In this document: positions 25,103-37,249 of the stretch, piece after piece
How positions within the stretch are numbered: the first letter of the stretch is position 1
Layout of the letters: each line of letters opens with the position of its first letter
Assembly: GCF_026151205.1 (NCBI RefSeq)
Contig: NC_087076.1
Span: 4,301,902 to 4,365,901 of the forward strand
Direction: 5' to 3'
Length of the DNA stretch: 64,000 bases
Source: Bolinopsis microptera
Taxonomy: Eukaryota > Ctenophora > Tentaculata > Lobata > Bolinopsidae
Program-made: the position numbers and the translations under genes
The notes under the pieces: model-generated
What the model saw: the letters and a program-made list of their open reading frames with translations, nothing else
The model's database searches: none
What the model was told of the DNA's origin: nothing

Positions 25103-25189
25103 AAAACCCCGATTTACCACGAACCCCGATTTACCGCGGATGTTTCCTTTCCCCCAAACTCCGCGGTAAATCGGGGTTTTACTGTATTT
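25103..25189. mobile_element. Short hairpin MITE
   Basis: AACCCCGATTTACCACG and CCCCGATTTACCGCGGA on the left pair with TCCGCGGTAAATCGGGGTTT on the right, around about 25 bp. The left arm carries a partial internal duplication. The outermost bases TA suggest a Tc1/mariner-type target. Confidence 0.65.
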
Positions 25190-26134
25190 AAAAAGTTTCG
25201 ATTCCGCAATAATTTCCGTTCACAAATTAGGTGGGATCATGATTCATACATATCAAATTCTGCATACATGTATATTATATTGATATTGTATAACTCAATC
25301 TATAGCATATAATAAGACGGGTGTACTCATCAATTAATTTGGTTTAAACACTACTTTATTTAGCTCCTTATTATATTTGAAATCCGAATTGAATATTATT
25401 TATGAGAGTCAAATTTCTGTTGATCCCACGTTTGATTACGATGTTGTCACATTGAAACGTTGAATAATTCCTTTCTTCCTTATTTTATTTTTCATAAATA
25501 TCTTATCAGGAGCAAAGAAAAACAGTCCTGGCTGTCCAAGAACCCTAACAGGGCCGGAACACACAACCAGTGATAGCAGGAAATACAACATAATAACAAG
25601 CAGTGGCGTAACAACAAAAAGAACTAGAGGGATAGAACAGGTTACCACTTCCTGCAAAGAAGAAGAATAAAAAACATTCCCCCCCCCCCCCCCCATCTCA
25701 CGTGCAGGCAGATTAAAAATCTTACTGTTATCTATATTTTGAGACCTCATGTGGCGTGTTTTTCTGCTTTTTATACTTATAATACTAAAGATTCTGCAGT
25801 CTTAACTCTTATACTTTTCAAGTAAAAATAATTGACTTCGGTAAAATTGTAATATGCCGACTCGCTATAAAGGTTTAAAACATGAGTGATTGTTGGTTGT
25901 AAAGTGCTAAGTATTTTTCCTTCTTAAATGGCTATATTAAAAAGCTTGTTATATTAGCCGGAGTTTAGCAGCTCTGAAACAACCTTATGATAGAGCGCAC
26001 AAATATAGAGCAGCTGTTATGAACAGTCAACTAATAGCCATTTAACAGCCGTGATCATGTCGTTACGATAATACATAATAGCCGTCTCAGCTTTTTTAGC
26101 CGGTTAATTAGTTTACCGGCTTACGCAGTGGGAG
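25190..26134. other. Intergenic DNA with a poly-C tract
   Basis: Poly-C lies at 25679-25694. The open frame crossing it has no recognisable domain. No gene is supported. Confidence 0.45.
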
Positions 26135-27597
26135 ATTTATAATTCGCATCGTTTTGTCGTTTTAGAACCTAGAAATAGTGCTCAAAGCTGGCTTTGTGGT
26201 TAAGTTTTGTAGTTGAAAAGCGTTTTTAATGTAGAGTGGGAGCTCTGAGGATTTATTATTCGCATCATTTAGCCGTCTCATAACCTAGAAATAGTGCTCA
26301 GAGCTGGTTTTGTGGTTAAGTTTTGTAGTTGGAAAGTGTTTTTAATGTAGAGTACTGGGAGCTCTGAGGATTTATTATTCGCATCATTTAGCCGTCTCAT
26401 AACCTAGAAATAGTGCTCAGAGCTGGTTTTGTGGTTAAGTTTTGTAGTTGGAAAGTGTTTTTAATGTAGAGTACTGGGAGCTCTGAGGATTTATAATTGG
26501 CATCATTTAGCCGTCTCATAACCTAGAAATAGTGCTCAGAGCTGGTTTTGTGGTTAAGTTTTGTAGTTGGAAAGTGTTTTTAATGTAGAGTACTGGGAGC
26601 TCTGAGGATTTATAATTGGCATCATTTAGTCGTTTCAGAACCTAGAAATAGTGCTCAGAGCTGGTTTTGTAGTTAAGTTTTGTAGTTGGAAAGTGGTTTT
26701 AATGTAGAGTACTGGGAGCTCTGAGGATTTATAATTGGCATCATTTAGTCGTCTCATAACCTAGAAATAGTGCTCAGAGCTGGTTTTGTGGTTAAGTTTT
26801 GTAGTTGGAAAGTGTTTTTAATGTAGAGTACTGGGAGCTCTGATAATTTAATATTCGCATCATTTAGCCGTCTCATAACCTAGAAATAGTGCTCAGAGCT
26901 GGTTTTGTGGTTAAGTTTTGTAGTTGGAAAGTGTTTTTAATGTAGAGTACTGGGAGCTCTGAGGATTTATAATTGGCATCATTTAGCCGTCTCATAACCT
27001 AGAAATAGTGCTCAGAGCTGGTTTTGTGGTTAAGTTTTGTAGTTGGAAAGTGTTTTTAATGTAGAGTACTGGGAGCTCTGAGGATTTATAATTGGCATCA
27101 TTTAGCCGTCTCATAACCTAGAAATAGTGCTCAGAGCTGGTTTTGTGGTTAAGTTTTGTAGGTGGAAAGTGTTTTTAATGTAGAGTACTGGGAGCTCTGA
27201 GGATTTATAATTGGCATCATTTAGTCGTTTCAGAACCTAGAAATAGTGCTCAGAGCTGGTTTTGTGGTTAAGTTTTGTAGTTGGAAAGTGGTTTTAATGT
27301 AGAGTACTGGGAGCTCTGAGGATTTATTATTCGCATCATTTAGCCGTCTCATAACCTAGATATAGTGCTCAGAGCTGGTTTTGTGGTTAAGTTTTGTAGT
27401 TGGAAAGTGTTTTTAATGTAGAGTACTGGGAGATCTGAGGATTTATTATTCGCATCATTTAGCCGTCTCATAACCTAGAAATAGTGCTCAGAGCTGGTTT
27501 TGTGGTTAAGTTTTGTAGTTGGAAAGTGTTTTTAATGTAGATAGTACTGGGAGCTGGTTTTGTGCTCAGTTTTGTAGTTGGAAAGTGTTTTTAATGT
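26135..27597. repeat. Tandem array of about 119 bp units, roughly 12 copies
   Basis: Units contain GCATCATTTAGCCGTCTCAT, AACCTAGAAATAGTGCTCAG, GTTTTGTAGTTGGAAAGTG and AGTACTGGGAGCTCTGAGG. The first unit (26135-26250) is the most diverged and the last ends in a partial, rearranged unit. Two unit subtypes (TTATTATTCGC and TTATAATTGGC) are interspersed. Confidence 0.93.
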
Positions 27598-29606
27598 CGT
27601 GTTCGGTGTTTTATAACTCCCGGCATGGCTGCACAACAGTCTCCCTTAAGAACACTTTCCACTGTTAATACAAATTATCATTTACGATCGTTGTTCTGCC
27701 AATCTGCCTTAATAAATTCGTTCATGAATTCATACACTGTAAGTGTAGACTGTATTATTAGTGCCGTACATTTGATTAGCAATTTACTGGGCATGCGACT
27801 TTATTGTGCCATGATGTTGATAGTTGCCAAATTTCGGTAACAAATTAGGACTTAATTTGAGTTTACTGCACGCGCGATGAATAATTTGTGTTTATAGAGA
27901 TCTGCGGCGCGTTATCAGGTTAACCAATGAAATCACGGCGTTTTCGTCACGTGACAGTCGAGTGTAGAGTGATTAATTATCATCCGTAGGGCAAGGGCTG
28001 GTGACGTCATAGTCACGTGACCTCATAGACTCATAATTAGGTGACCTCAGACCCAATCAATGATCAATTAGGTTTGGGCATGGTCAGCCCCCTGTCACCT
28101 GATCTTTAGGTGACGTACGACACCTCGTTTATGCAATCAATGTTTGAAAGGCTACACACGTTGCATATGAGGACAAAAGCGCGGGAAATTTTGGCACCAC
28201 TGTACAGTGGTGCCAAAATCGTTGGGTGGGTTCATGGCTAGAGCCCTTTTTACCGCCGTGAGGCGGGCGCGCGCTACTGCAAGCGCAAGGGCTCTGGATA
28301 GAGCAACAAATGACTGATAAATAAAGCAATCACCAACAATTAGCCGAAATAATACTTCGCACAGCCTAGCTAAATTTACAAAAATAACTGCGCGCGAGTT
28401 TTACTTCTAAGCTCGTGTTTTAAAACATGTTGCTGGTGATTTAAATTGTATTTTTGCTAATTTAAATTGTTACAAAATAATATTTAATTTTGTAATTTAT
28501 GCAGCGTTGTAGTTTTTTAGTATAGTACGTAATTTTACATTTTTAATTTGAATTTTACCATGGCACATATATGTAATATGCGTCATTCCCTCCGTGCACA
28601 TTAATTTCACTTACAACTTACGTTTCTTAAATGACTTATTCTCTATTTAGATAAGCAAGCAATAGACAAGCAAGCTAAGTTAGAATATTTTGAATTATCA
28701 ATAAATATATTTAATTTGGCATTTGGAGGAAATAACCGTTTTGACGCGCCTCACGCATTATCATGCTTGCTTCGCTTCGAAATGTAAAACTACGATATAG
28801 AAGGGTTGGCACCCTCAACCAAGGCTTTATCATATATGTAAGAGAAGTGAGCTATAAACTCAGCAAGTTCAATACGTTTATTGAGCAAGCTACTTAAACC
28901 TTGATTGACGATGTCAACCGATCGAGATCATTGCTTTGCAAAGCATAGCAACGATCGATGCGAAGCAAGAATGCTAGTTTGCGCGGCGCGATGAAGTTCT
29001 CCAACTTGAACTTTTTCATAGAAATAAATATGTTTGTAAATGTAATTAGTAACTTTACAGTTTAAATCAAATTTGTATTCTTCAGATTTAGATATTAATT
29101 TAGAGTCAACAAATTGAATTGGCTACATTGACTACTACTACAAAGGGTTTTTATGAAATTTTCTAAGATTTTTATTGAATTTTTATATTGAATTTTTATA
29201 TAGGGTCATTGTTATATTATGTGTATATTGTTTGAATTTATTTCGATTAGATTTTACCAATCGACATTGTCAATAGTATCTTCTGAAACTGTTCATCCAT
29301 AATACATATTTTAAATACTAAAAAGTGTGTCAAACAGTATATATACATTCAATTAAATCAAGTGATGCAATATGCAGAGCACAATCAAATTTTAAGTGTT
29401 GCAATTGGCAGAGCACAAAAAATAAGTAAATGTAAAAAAATTTGTATTCTTCTATGAATAAACCTTTTGGTGTCTTGGTAGTAAACCAAAATTCTTACTC
29501 ATAGTTTATTGATCCATGCATTAATAGTTTATTTATGCACCGATCTTTTGAAAGCTAGACACCTTAAAAGGGATACAGGAGTTCAATATAATTTCAAACT
29601 AAAACC
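27598..29606. other. Intergenic DNA with GC-rich dispersed repeats
   Basis: A perfect 30-bp palindrome centred near 28204 (TTTTGGCACCACTG and its complement) adjoins a GC-rich piece. That piece, at 28228-28310 (TAGAGCCC, ACCGCCGTGAGGCGGGCGCG), recurs inverted at 46741-46797. Motifs GTCACGTGAC and AGGTGACCTCA recur near 27940-28040. No gene was found. Confidence 0.5.
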
Positions 29607-29607
29607 T

Positions 29608-29770
29608 GGGCTAGGTGGTTAAGTAATTAGAGCGTCCACATAGTGGGTAGAAAGTTACACCTTTTCGTAATGTCTCTTCTGTTGACCTATCCGAATGATG
29701 GGAACTTAAATAAAAATTAAATGATGAGGGCCCTGTCGAAAGATTGTGAATCTTTCTAGGATACGAGTGC
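29608..29770 (+). mobile_element. Diverged SINE related to the copies at 12697 and 13863
   Basis: Starts GGCTAGGTGGTTAAGTAATT, a decayed A box, and continues through CGAATGATGGGAACTT and TTTCTAGGATAC. These match in order the body of the SINE at 12697 (GGAATGATAGGAAACTT, CTTCCTAGGATACC). The B box is unrecognisable. Confidence 0.5.
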
Positions 29771-30135
29771 ATCTACAATTTACATAGTAGTGTACTATGA
29801 ACATGCTACTATACCAAATATTTTATATTATGGTTAGGGGTCTTCTTCAATACACTTTTTAAGGAGCATCAGTCCAGTATAAGTAGCAACATAATACCAG
29901 TTACACGAGCATTGACAGTAACATACGATTAACACGTTGTCGCTTTAAATTACATGTGTCTTCAGCTATTATAAGTTATGTACGTATTCAAAATCTATTT
30001 TATGCGCTCTATATAATAGTGCCCCCTTTTGGTGTAGTGAAATTACTTTAAAAAGTGTTTTTAGACCGACCTATGCAGTTTTAATAGTCCTTGTACAGTA
30101 AATTTTGCTAGCTGCAATAAATCGGGTTTGCTGTA

Positions 30136-30310
30136 AGGGGTCGTTCAAATATTACATAGTCACTTTTTGGACGATTTTTAACCCCCCCCTCCCCCCTACG
30201 TAATCAGTCTTACACATAGTTAGAGCTATTGTGTCAAAATTACGCTAGCGTAATGATTTGAAAACCCCCCTCCCCCCTTAGCTGATCACGTAATAAGTGA
30301 ACGTCCCCTA
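30136..30310. mobile_element. MITE with GGGGTCGTTCA ends
   Basis: The left end AGGGGTCGTTCAAATATTAC pairs with the right end TAATAAGTGAACGTCCCCT. Internal C runs and a TACGTAATCA / TGATCACGTAA inverted pair occur. Related ends lie near 46603 and at 63640-63812. Confidence 0.72.
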
Positions 30311-30325
30311 AATTGGGTAGCAGTA

Positions 30326-30530
30326 AATCAGTAAATGGGAAAGTGTAACCTTATATCTTCTCTAACATTCCCCAATCTTTCTGCTACTATCACAGGGGGG
30401 GGGGGATCGAAATTGGAATATATATGTTAAATCAGTAAATAAGAAAGTGTAACCTTATATCTTCTCTAACATTCCCCAATCTTTCTGCTACTATCACAGG
30501 GAGGGGATTGAAATTGGAATATATATGTTA
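30326..30530. repeat. Tandem duplication of about 105 bp upstream of PPP1R7
   Basis: GTAAATGGGAAAGTGTAACC and the following 90 bp are repeated immediately (30326-30428 and 30436-30530). The first copy has an expanded G run. It lies about 220 bp before the PPP1R7 start and may be in its promoter or 5' region. Confidence 0.85.
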
Positions 30531-30730
30531 AACAAAATGTGTTGTTTCACTAATTTTGAATGGAGAGTTGCAAGCAATTATAAATCTACAGCCAGGTTTG
30601 TATTCCTTTTACTTGTGACTCATGTATTTTTCTGTGATTGTGTTCTGAATTATTTCATTCGTTATCGATTTGTTGCATGGGTTTAACTTACTGATTAGAA
30701 TTATATTCAAATTCATTTGATGTATTCATT

Positions 30731-30745
30731 TCAATTTTAATATAG
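30731..30745 (+). other. 3' splice acceptor immediately before the PPP1R7 ATG
   Basis: The T-rich stretch TTCAATTTTAATATAG ends 6 bp before the start codon. It is either the end of a 5' UTR intron or a trans-splice acceptor. Confidence 0.5.
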
Positions 30746-30751
30746 GCAGTG

Positions 30752-31654
30752 ATGGCCACAGATAATGGTGAAGAAGTTGAAGAGATTGTGATTGATCAAG
30801 ATTCAGCTGTCATAGAGATAATTCACAAAAAATTAGCTGATGTTCCTGATTTGACTAAATGTGTAAATGCTGAGCGATTGGTTTTTCGAAGAAATCAAAT
30901 CTCAGAGATCAAGAATTTGGAAAACTGTGTCAATGTAGAGGAATTAGATTTCAATGATAATCAGATTCATACCATTGAAAACATTGGACATTTGACTAAG
31001 CTGATTGAGCTTGATTTAAGCTACAATATTATCTCCCATATTGCCACATTAGAGAATCTCGTAAATCTTACTCATCTCTACTTTGCCCAAAATTCAATAT
31101 CAGAGATCAAGGGTATTTCAACTCTTGTCAATCTGAAGTACTTAGAACTTGGTGCCAACAAGATCAGAGAAATTGAAAACTTAGAAAAACTTGTCAATCT
31201 AGAAAAACTCTTTTTGGGCAAAAATAAGATTACTAAGATCCAAGGACTGGAAACATTGACTCATTTGAGATGCCTGGACATTCAAGCTAATCGCATTGCA
31301 AAGTTGGAGAATTTAGAAAGCAACACTGAGTTAGACGAACTTTATCTTAGTCACAATGGTATCTCTCAGATAGAAAATCTCGACAGCAACCTTGATCTGA
31401 GTACTGTAGACCTCTCACACAACAAAATTGAGTACCTTGATAACCTCTCTCATCTTGCTAGTTTGTCCGAACTTTGGATGAATGACAACAGTATAAAATC
31501 ATTTGAGGAACTGACGAAAATTGAGAAGCTAAAAGAGATCGAAACTGTTTATCTTGAGCGTAATCCTATTTATGAAGATACTATGTATAGAAAAAAAATT
31601 CAACTCTATTTACCAAACATTAAACAGATTGACGCTACATATGTTAGGCTTTGA
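30752..31654 (+). CDS. PPP1R7: Protein phosphatase 1 regulatory subunit 7 (sds22), leucine-rich repeat protein
   Basis: A single-exon frame of 300 residues. After a short acidic N-terminus come about eleven 22-residue leucine-rich repeats of the SDS22 class (L-x-x-L-x-L-x-x-N-x-I). They include YNIISHIATLENLVNLTHL and ANKIREIENLEKLVNLEKL. An LRR cap follows, ending VYLERNPIYEDTMYR and LPNIKQIDATYVRL; the IDATYVR end is diagnostic of sds22. The protein binds PP1 catalytic subunit and controls its maturation and nuclear activity. It is about 60 residues shorter than human PPP1R7, mainly at the N-terminus. I take the ATG at 30752. The next gene, SAP130, starts 850 bp downstream on the same strand. 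A possible poly(A) signal AATAAA is at 32305. Confidence 0.95.
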   Translation: MATDNGEEVEEIVIDQDSAVIEIIHKKLADVPDLTKCVNAERLVFRRNQISEIKNLENCVNVEELDFNDNQIHTIENIGHLTKLIELDLSYNIISHIATLENLVNLTHLYFAQNSISEIKGISTLVNLKYLELGANKIREIENLEKLVNLEKLFLGKNKITKIQGLETLTHLRCLDIQANRIAKLENLESNTELDELYLSHNGISQIENLDSNLDLSTVDLSHNKIEYLDNLSHLASLSELWMNDNSIKSFEELTKIEKLKEIETVYLERNPIYEDTMYRKKIQLYLPNIKQIDATYVRL

Positions 31655-32483
31655 TTTTTATTTGTTGAAGTAAGTATTTGTTGCATAGTAGGCCAGACGA
31701 TTGTAGGCCAGATTTGTTGCATAGTAGGTTAGACGATTAATGATTTTTGCTTATGTCTATAGGTTCATTTTTATGATAAAAATTCATTCTTGTAAGCTAA
31801 CCCATTCTTTTGGTGGTTGAATTTTGTAAATAGACTGTCATTCATTTGTTTCCACTCTAATTTTATTAATGTTGACACTTTCAGCACACTGCGTTTCCTT
31901 ATTGAAACAAGAAATTCACCTGGGTAATTGTGTATGATTGCCAACTTGCCTAATTAAAATTGTATTATTCGATTGCTTCCTCTTAAAGAACAAAACATTT
32001 GCTTCAATGATTAACTCTCAAATTATTAGCTGTATTATATATGTTTCGTGTCTTTGACTTTATAAGTTAAAATGTTGTAGCTTAACTTAGTTCTTGATTT
32101 AATAATGATCAAGGCCAGGGGCACAGTTTTGATTAAATTGAGCAACAGAATAACTTACACTAGATTGCTTTTGGAGGCGTGCTACGTTTTTGACAGGATG
32201 AGATTCTCAGAATCCGTGGGACAATTTAAAATTTACACTTTTGGATCTATATATAATGCTTGATCTAGAATGAATTTGAAACCATTTGAAACTTTAAAAT
32301 GTTCAATAAATTACAAGTCAAAAGAGAGCAGCTATTCACAGCTTCAGAAATGCTTTAACTAAGATGGCCGAAAAATGTGGCCAAGTTCACACGGGCCTGG
32401 ACCATTAATGATAAATTATTATTCACTTATTATTTTCCTATTTATATATTGTCCATGATCTGTATTAAGATTTATCTAATCAT

Positions 32484-32498
32484 TTCCACCCTGTTTAG
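32484..32498 (+). other. 3' splice acceptor immediately before the SAP130 ATG
   Basis: The pyrimidine-rich TTTCCACCCTGTTTAG ends 8 bp before the ATG at 32507. Confidence 0.5.
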
Positions 32499-32506
32499 AA
32501 AATGTG

Positions 32507-34409
32507 ATGCAGCCAGCAGGCCGACATTACCGCACTGATCAGAGAGAGACTGATCCAGTTGTCGTGCGTGCTATGAAGTCTCCCATTGTCTTTTCTCCTC
32601 AAGTTGGCAGTCAGCGACCGAATTCCTCAAAACTAATGTCAATTCCTTCTGGTAAACCGCAGAGTGCTATTTACTCCAATAACAGGTGGGCATTTAAATA
32701 TATCTATTATTCAAGAATTATTCAGTTATTTTAAATTTTAGAAAAAAATGTATTTGATTATCATTACGGTATTTTGTATTGGACTCGTGTTTATTGAAGT
32801 TCAATATGTATAATATAACATAGGATCCAAACTGATTTCGGTGGCTCTAATAAGTGACATAATATGATAACATGGATAACTATAATTAACTAAAATAAAG
32901 TTTAAGCTGTCATATTTTGTACGACTGTTCTTCCTCGAGCTGTACTTTCTTCATATTTTAAGCTTTAATAAATTCAACATTTGGTTTTGGGAGTCAACCT
33001 GTGTTATCGCTAGTAGACTAAAGAAGACTATTTTCAGCAGATTCCCGCCTCCCGGATTGTTTTCAACAAAGGTTGTTGCCCACGACCCATCTATTTCTGC
33101 CTTCACTGTACCTGCTACCAGATCTTCAGCCTTCAATCGTGTTTCGGCTATTCAGAATCCTGTCAATACTCGCAGGAATGTTGTTTTCAAAGAGGAGCAA
33201 GGGGCTACTAGAATGGTTTGGCACGGTCCCAGTTCCAATGAACAAGTCTATAGGATGGCTCAAATAACAAGTCAACAGCCAGCAAATGGGACTAACTCAA
33301 TCATACAAATTCCGCAGTCCCTACAAAATCACCCTGGTATTTACATTGACCAGTCGAGCCTAGCCAGCCAGTTCTATCCTTATCACCAAAACTCAGCTCA
33401 GAACTCATCTGTCCCAATTGTCATTAATCCCAGAGACATAAACAACAGCAATATTGGCTATCTTACCACTCCTCTCAACCAAGCACATCGTCCTCCAATT
33501 CTGAGGAAACTATCCAAACCCTCAGAGAGACCTAATTCTGAGGATCACAAGGACAATGGTCAGGCTCCCTCTTATTCTCATGGTGATCCAAGTGTTTACA
33601 GTCTCAAAGAAAAAGGGGCTAACGCAAAACACGCAAAAATGAAGCCTCCAAACAGTGACCCCTACCTTTTTGCAGATTCTCCTCGGAAGAAGCCCCGAAA
33701 ACAAGCTGTCGTTGCTCACGAAGATGTTTTTGCTAGTAATGTGCCCCAGTCATCTAGAATGGAAGGTGTTGGAGCCTCTACGAGCTATGTTGCTCAGCCC
33801 ACTACTGTTGTACAAGAACAGACTGATGAGGATTATATGTCCCTCTTTCCCCCTCGCAAGAGGATGTCATTGTTACCGCCATCTAGTAAATGCCCATCAC
33901 GACTCTTCAATCATTTTGAAAGGCACTCTGATATAAAAGTGAAAAAGAAGAAGAACCTGTGTGAGCCCATTCCTACTATTGCTGAGATCGCCTCACAGGG
34001 TTGGCAACTCTTGCATCTCAAAGCTCAACTGGAAGACATTTCCCAAGTTCAGCGGGACACTAAGAGTAAGCTTTGTGAATACAAGGATTACTTTTGTAAC
34101 ATATCATTGGAAATAGAAGACAAGGGCTCTGGGGCCAGAGCAGGAAATGATTCTATATCGGATCTACTGCAGAACATAAGCCATTGCTGTCAATCCAACG
34201 TTACTCAGCTAAAGCAAACTATGACTACAATTGATAAACTTTTAAACACTCATAAACCTAAAATACTGGATCTTGCTAAGGAATTCAAGGACAAAACAAG
34301 TGTCAAGGTCAAGAAAACACCACCTTACAGCACGCCAACTCAACAGAAAAAAACAGAATCAGCCGCAGCTTCTAGCAGTTCGAAGAGAACGAGAAAACGG
34401 AAAACTTGA
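32507..34409 (+). CDS. SAP130: SAP130-like subunit of the SIN3-HDAC corepressor complex
   Basis: Two exons (32507-32685 and 33038-34409) join in phase to give 516 residues. Three blocks match vertebrate SAP130: PVVVR near residues 17-21, RPPILRK at about 211-217, and a C-terminal domain with LFNHFERHSDIKVKKKK (about 349-365) and QGWQLLHLKAQL (380-391). The last block continues through a helical region to a basic tail. In vertebrates this C-terminal part binds the SIN3A-HDAC complex and the protein assists transcriptional repression. The rest is Ser/Pro/Gln-rich and apparently disordered, with a basic stretch SPRKKPRKQ that could be a nuclear localisation signal. It is about half the length of human SAP130 (about 1050 residues). 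Further 5' exons cannot be excluded, but the position of PVVVR close to the start suggests the model is complete. Confidence 0.85.
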
Positions 34410-36053
34410 AGCTTACTCATAAGGTGAAGAAACTTCACTAGGATGTATTCAGCTCGAATTCTTTCTTTCAGTCAGGGTGATGAAGCCAGAGTAGGTCTTC
34501 TCAGGCTAGGGTGTCTTGCTTCCTTTTATACTGTATCAAACAACTTTGATAGAGCGAGATTACAATATATGATAGTTTTTAATTTCTGCATATATAATAA
34601 TCAGTTGAGTTACATTTTAAAATTTCATATCCAAAACACTTTTTAAGATTTTGATGATTTAAATCCAAATTTATGTTTTTAACGTTGTGGTGTTTTGTTA
34701 ACCTACTCAAATGACCAGGGGAAATTGTAACTACCCCTCCCCTGGTCACTGTACGGTCTACTAATTTTGTCCTTCCTTTGGCTAGATCACATGTGTGTCC
34801 CCTCTGAAACCACGTACAGCTTAATTTTAATCCTTATGGCGGAACTGTTCTCACTTTTTTTTGAATGATTTATAATCCGAAAGAAATATCTACCATCATA
34901 TCCTTCTAGAAATATATAGAATACGGAATTGAGGATTTCTCTTAAAACATGTCACTTTGTGTGAAAGGCGGCGGAACAGTGCATTATGACGTAGCCACAC
35001 TAGGACTCAAGTTGTATCAGCTGTAATTATGAAATTAAAATTTCAGTTTTGTACAGTTTATATCATGAGATATTGAGTATGAACAAATTTTCGACTCTTA
35101 AAACTGTTGTTCGGTTTCCAAGCTTCTGACAGGTTTGACTCGTAATAAGCATGGCTCATTACGAGCCAATATATACCCAATTATATGAAACTATTAATAG
35201 ATGGTTTAACGTCAGTTTATAGTTGGCAGACTGACCAAATTATTAAGGAAGCGAATTTTGATTTTAACTTCTTGTTTGCTACTACGTTGGTTTGTTATTG
35301 ATTCTTTTCTTCAGAAACTCTTTTCTTCCTGATACTTACTGAGATAGGCTGCGTCATAATGTGCTTTACCAACGCCATACTATGGGCTGAGCTGGAGTTA
35401 TCATGTAAAACTTTCTTGAAGAGCTATGAATTTATTTTCGAAAACTAAACCTTAAAAGTCGATGAAACTGTCAGTTGATTCAATTGAAACGACCGAGTTA
35501 TATAGATTTATGGTTTATTTATTGAATGTGAATTAGGGCAACAATCGAACTGTTGGTCCGGCTACAACTTAACTGTTGTTATACCATAACATATTATAGA
35601 TTAATATTAGCGTTTCACTGCTTTCTAACTCACTAACGAGGATATTGTCAATTACATAACATCTGACATGGACAGTTAACATTTACATCTTAATAGTCTT
35701 GTTTGAGCCTGTCAAATATCATGTCGACCTAAGTTATATATAACCATTTCTGTGGCAACACAAATCCAAACCTGATCGATGGTTAAAAAAGAGCATTTTG
35801 TCTCCGGTAGAAATTTGGTGAGGAAAATTTTCTGTTCGATAATAAAGTTTGTTAAAATGAGAAGCGAGCGAAACTTATATGAATTAAACATGAATAGTTG
35901 TTCACTGCTAACCCTGACAGTGACTTGTTGCTCCGGGGGGTGCAGGTAAAATGGGAGCTACGTAAAATCTATCAGATCTGTCACAACTGCACTTTGTAGT
36001 TTGATACTGATATTTTCATACCAGCCTCACATTTACAAGGTGCACTGAAAGGA
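34410..36053. other. Intergenic DNA between SAP130 and MED22
   Basis: AT-rich, presumably including the SAP130 3' UTR. No repeat or coding signal of note was seen. Confidence 0.5.
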
Positions 36054-36915
36054 ATGTTGCCCTCGTCCCGTGTTAACTCCACTAAAGAGGTCCATGAGGC
36101 GTACGCAAGGCGCTTAACAGAGTCCACTAACGCCATGATATCTAACTACACTGCTATTGTTAAATCTCTCAAGGTTGAGGACGATTCCAGACTTTCAAGC
36201 ACCAATCAGGCTTTCCAGGACAATTACGAGGTTTACTTTCAGACAAAGTTATAAAACTAACTTATATATTTTAAATACTGCTTAGTGCTTATCGGGCAAA
36301 ATTTTGTGATTTTTATTTTGTGTTTTTCTTTGATAGTATTAGTTTATGTATTTGATAGTATTAATTTATGTATTTAATAGTATTAATTTATGTATTTGAT
36401 AGTATTAATTTATGTATTTAATAGTATTAATTTATGTATTCGGCAGGCGAACGTTCGTTGTACGAATATTATCAAAGCTGGGCAATCTCTGCTAACTCTT
36501 ATATCAGATCTCAAAGAATGTTTGATTTTCAAAGATTTTCCAGCCATTAATCAAAGTCTTGCCAGTCAAAAGGTAGATAATCTACTTTAAGCGTAATCTG
36601 GCATTTGATGATTGCCGTTACGAATCGTCTATATGTATCAAGTGACTTATTTTCCTTACAATTATATCCTCCCATTCTACTGATGGTCCCAACTTAGTAC
36701 ATGTATCAAGATACCAAGACTCTAATATAGGGTCTCCCCCCCCGCCCCCCCCCCCCCCCCTCTCGGCCCCCAATATTAGCACTCTGATCCAAATATTTCA
36801 ATAAAACCAGGAACTATTGGAGCAGAATAAGCAGCTAATGAACGGAGAGTGTGATAAGATAAAGGAAGAAGTACAAATACTACTATATGAGCTGGAGACT
36901 GAGTGTTACTCTTGA
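36054..36915 (+). CDS. MED22: Mediator complex subunit 22
   Basis: Three exons (36054-36230, 36447-36572, 36811-36915), all phase 0 with GT-AG borders, encode 135 residues. The match to the MED22 (Surf5) family covers its whole length: AYARRLTESTNAMISNYTAI, VEDDSRLSSTNQAFQDNYE, then NIIKAGQSLLTLISDLKECL and FKDFPAINQSL, then a coiled-coil end with LLYELETECYS. MED22 is a helical subunit of the Mediator head, which bridges activators and RNA polymerase II. An AG-ended pyrimidine-rich site (TATTTTCATACCAG) lies 29 bp before the ATG. Intron 1 contains a short TTAATTTATGTATTTGATAG tandem repeat (36345-36440), and intron 2 a poly-C tract (36736-36760). Confidence 0.93.
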
Positions 36916-37249
36916 AAACTCTCGCCTTAATACCAGGTTTTTAAAGTTCCCTGCTTTTATTTAATCATATTATCAAAAGTAAGGAATGTTTAATATGTTA
37001 ATGATATTCTGGGACCCTTGCCGGGAATCTTTTATTTTAAAACACCACATTTTAATTTACCCACGGTATAAAATAAGATAATGTTGATTATGTGCCAGAA
37101 GATTTTATATAGATTGTCTCGTTTTTTGATGAACGTTACAAAAATATCCGAAATGATATCCTAGTTTTCGGCAATGGAACATAGATTTTGGAACCTTGGT
37201 ACAATCCGTTAATAATGGATGGATTACGGAGTCATATTTCAATTTTCAC

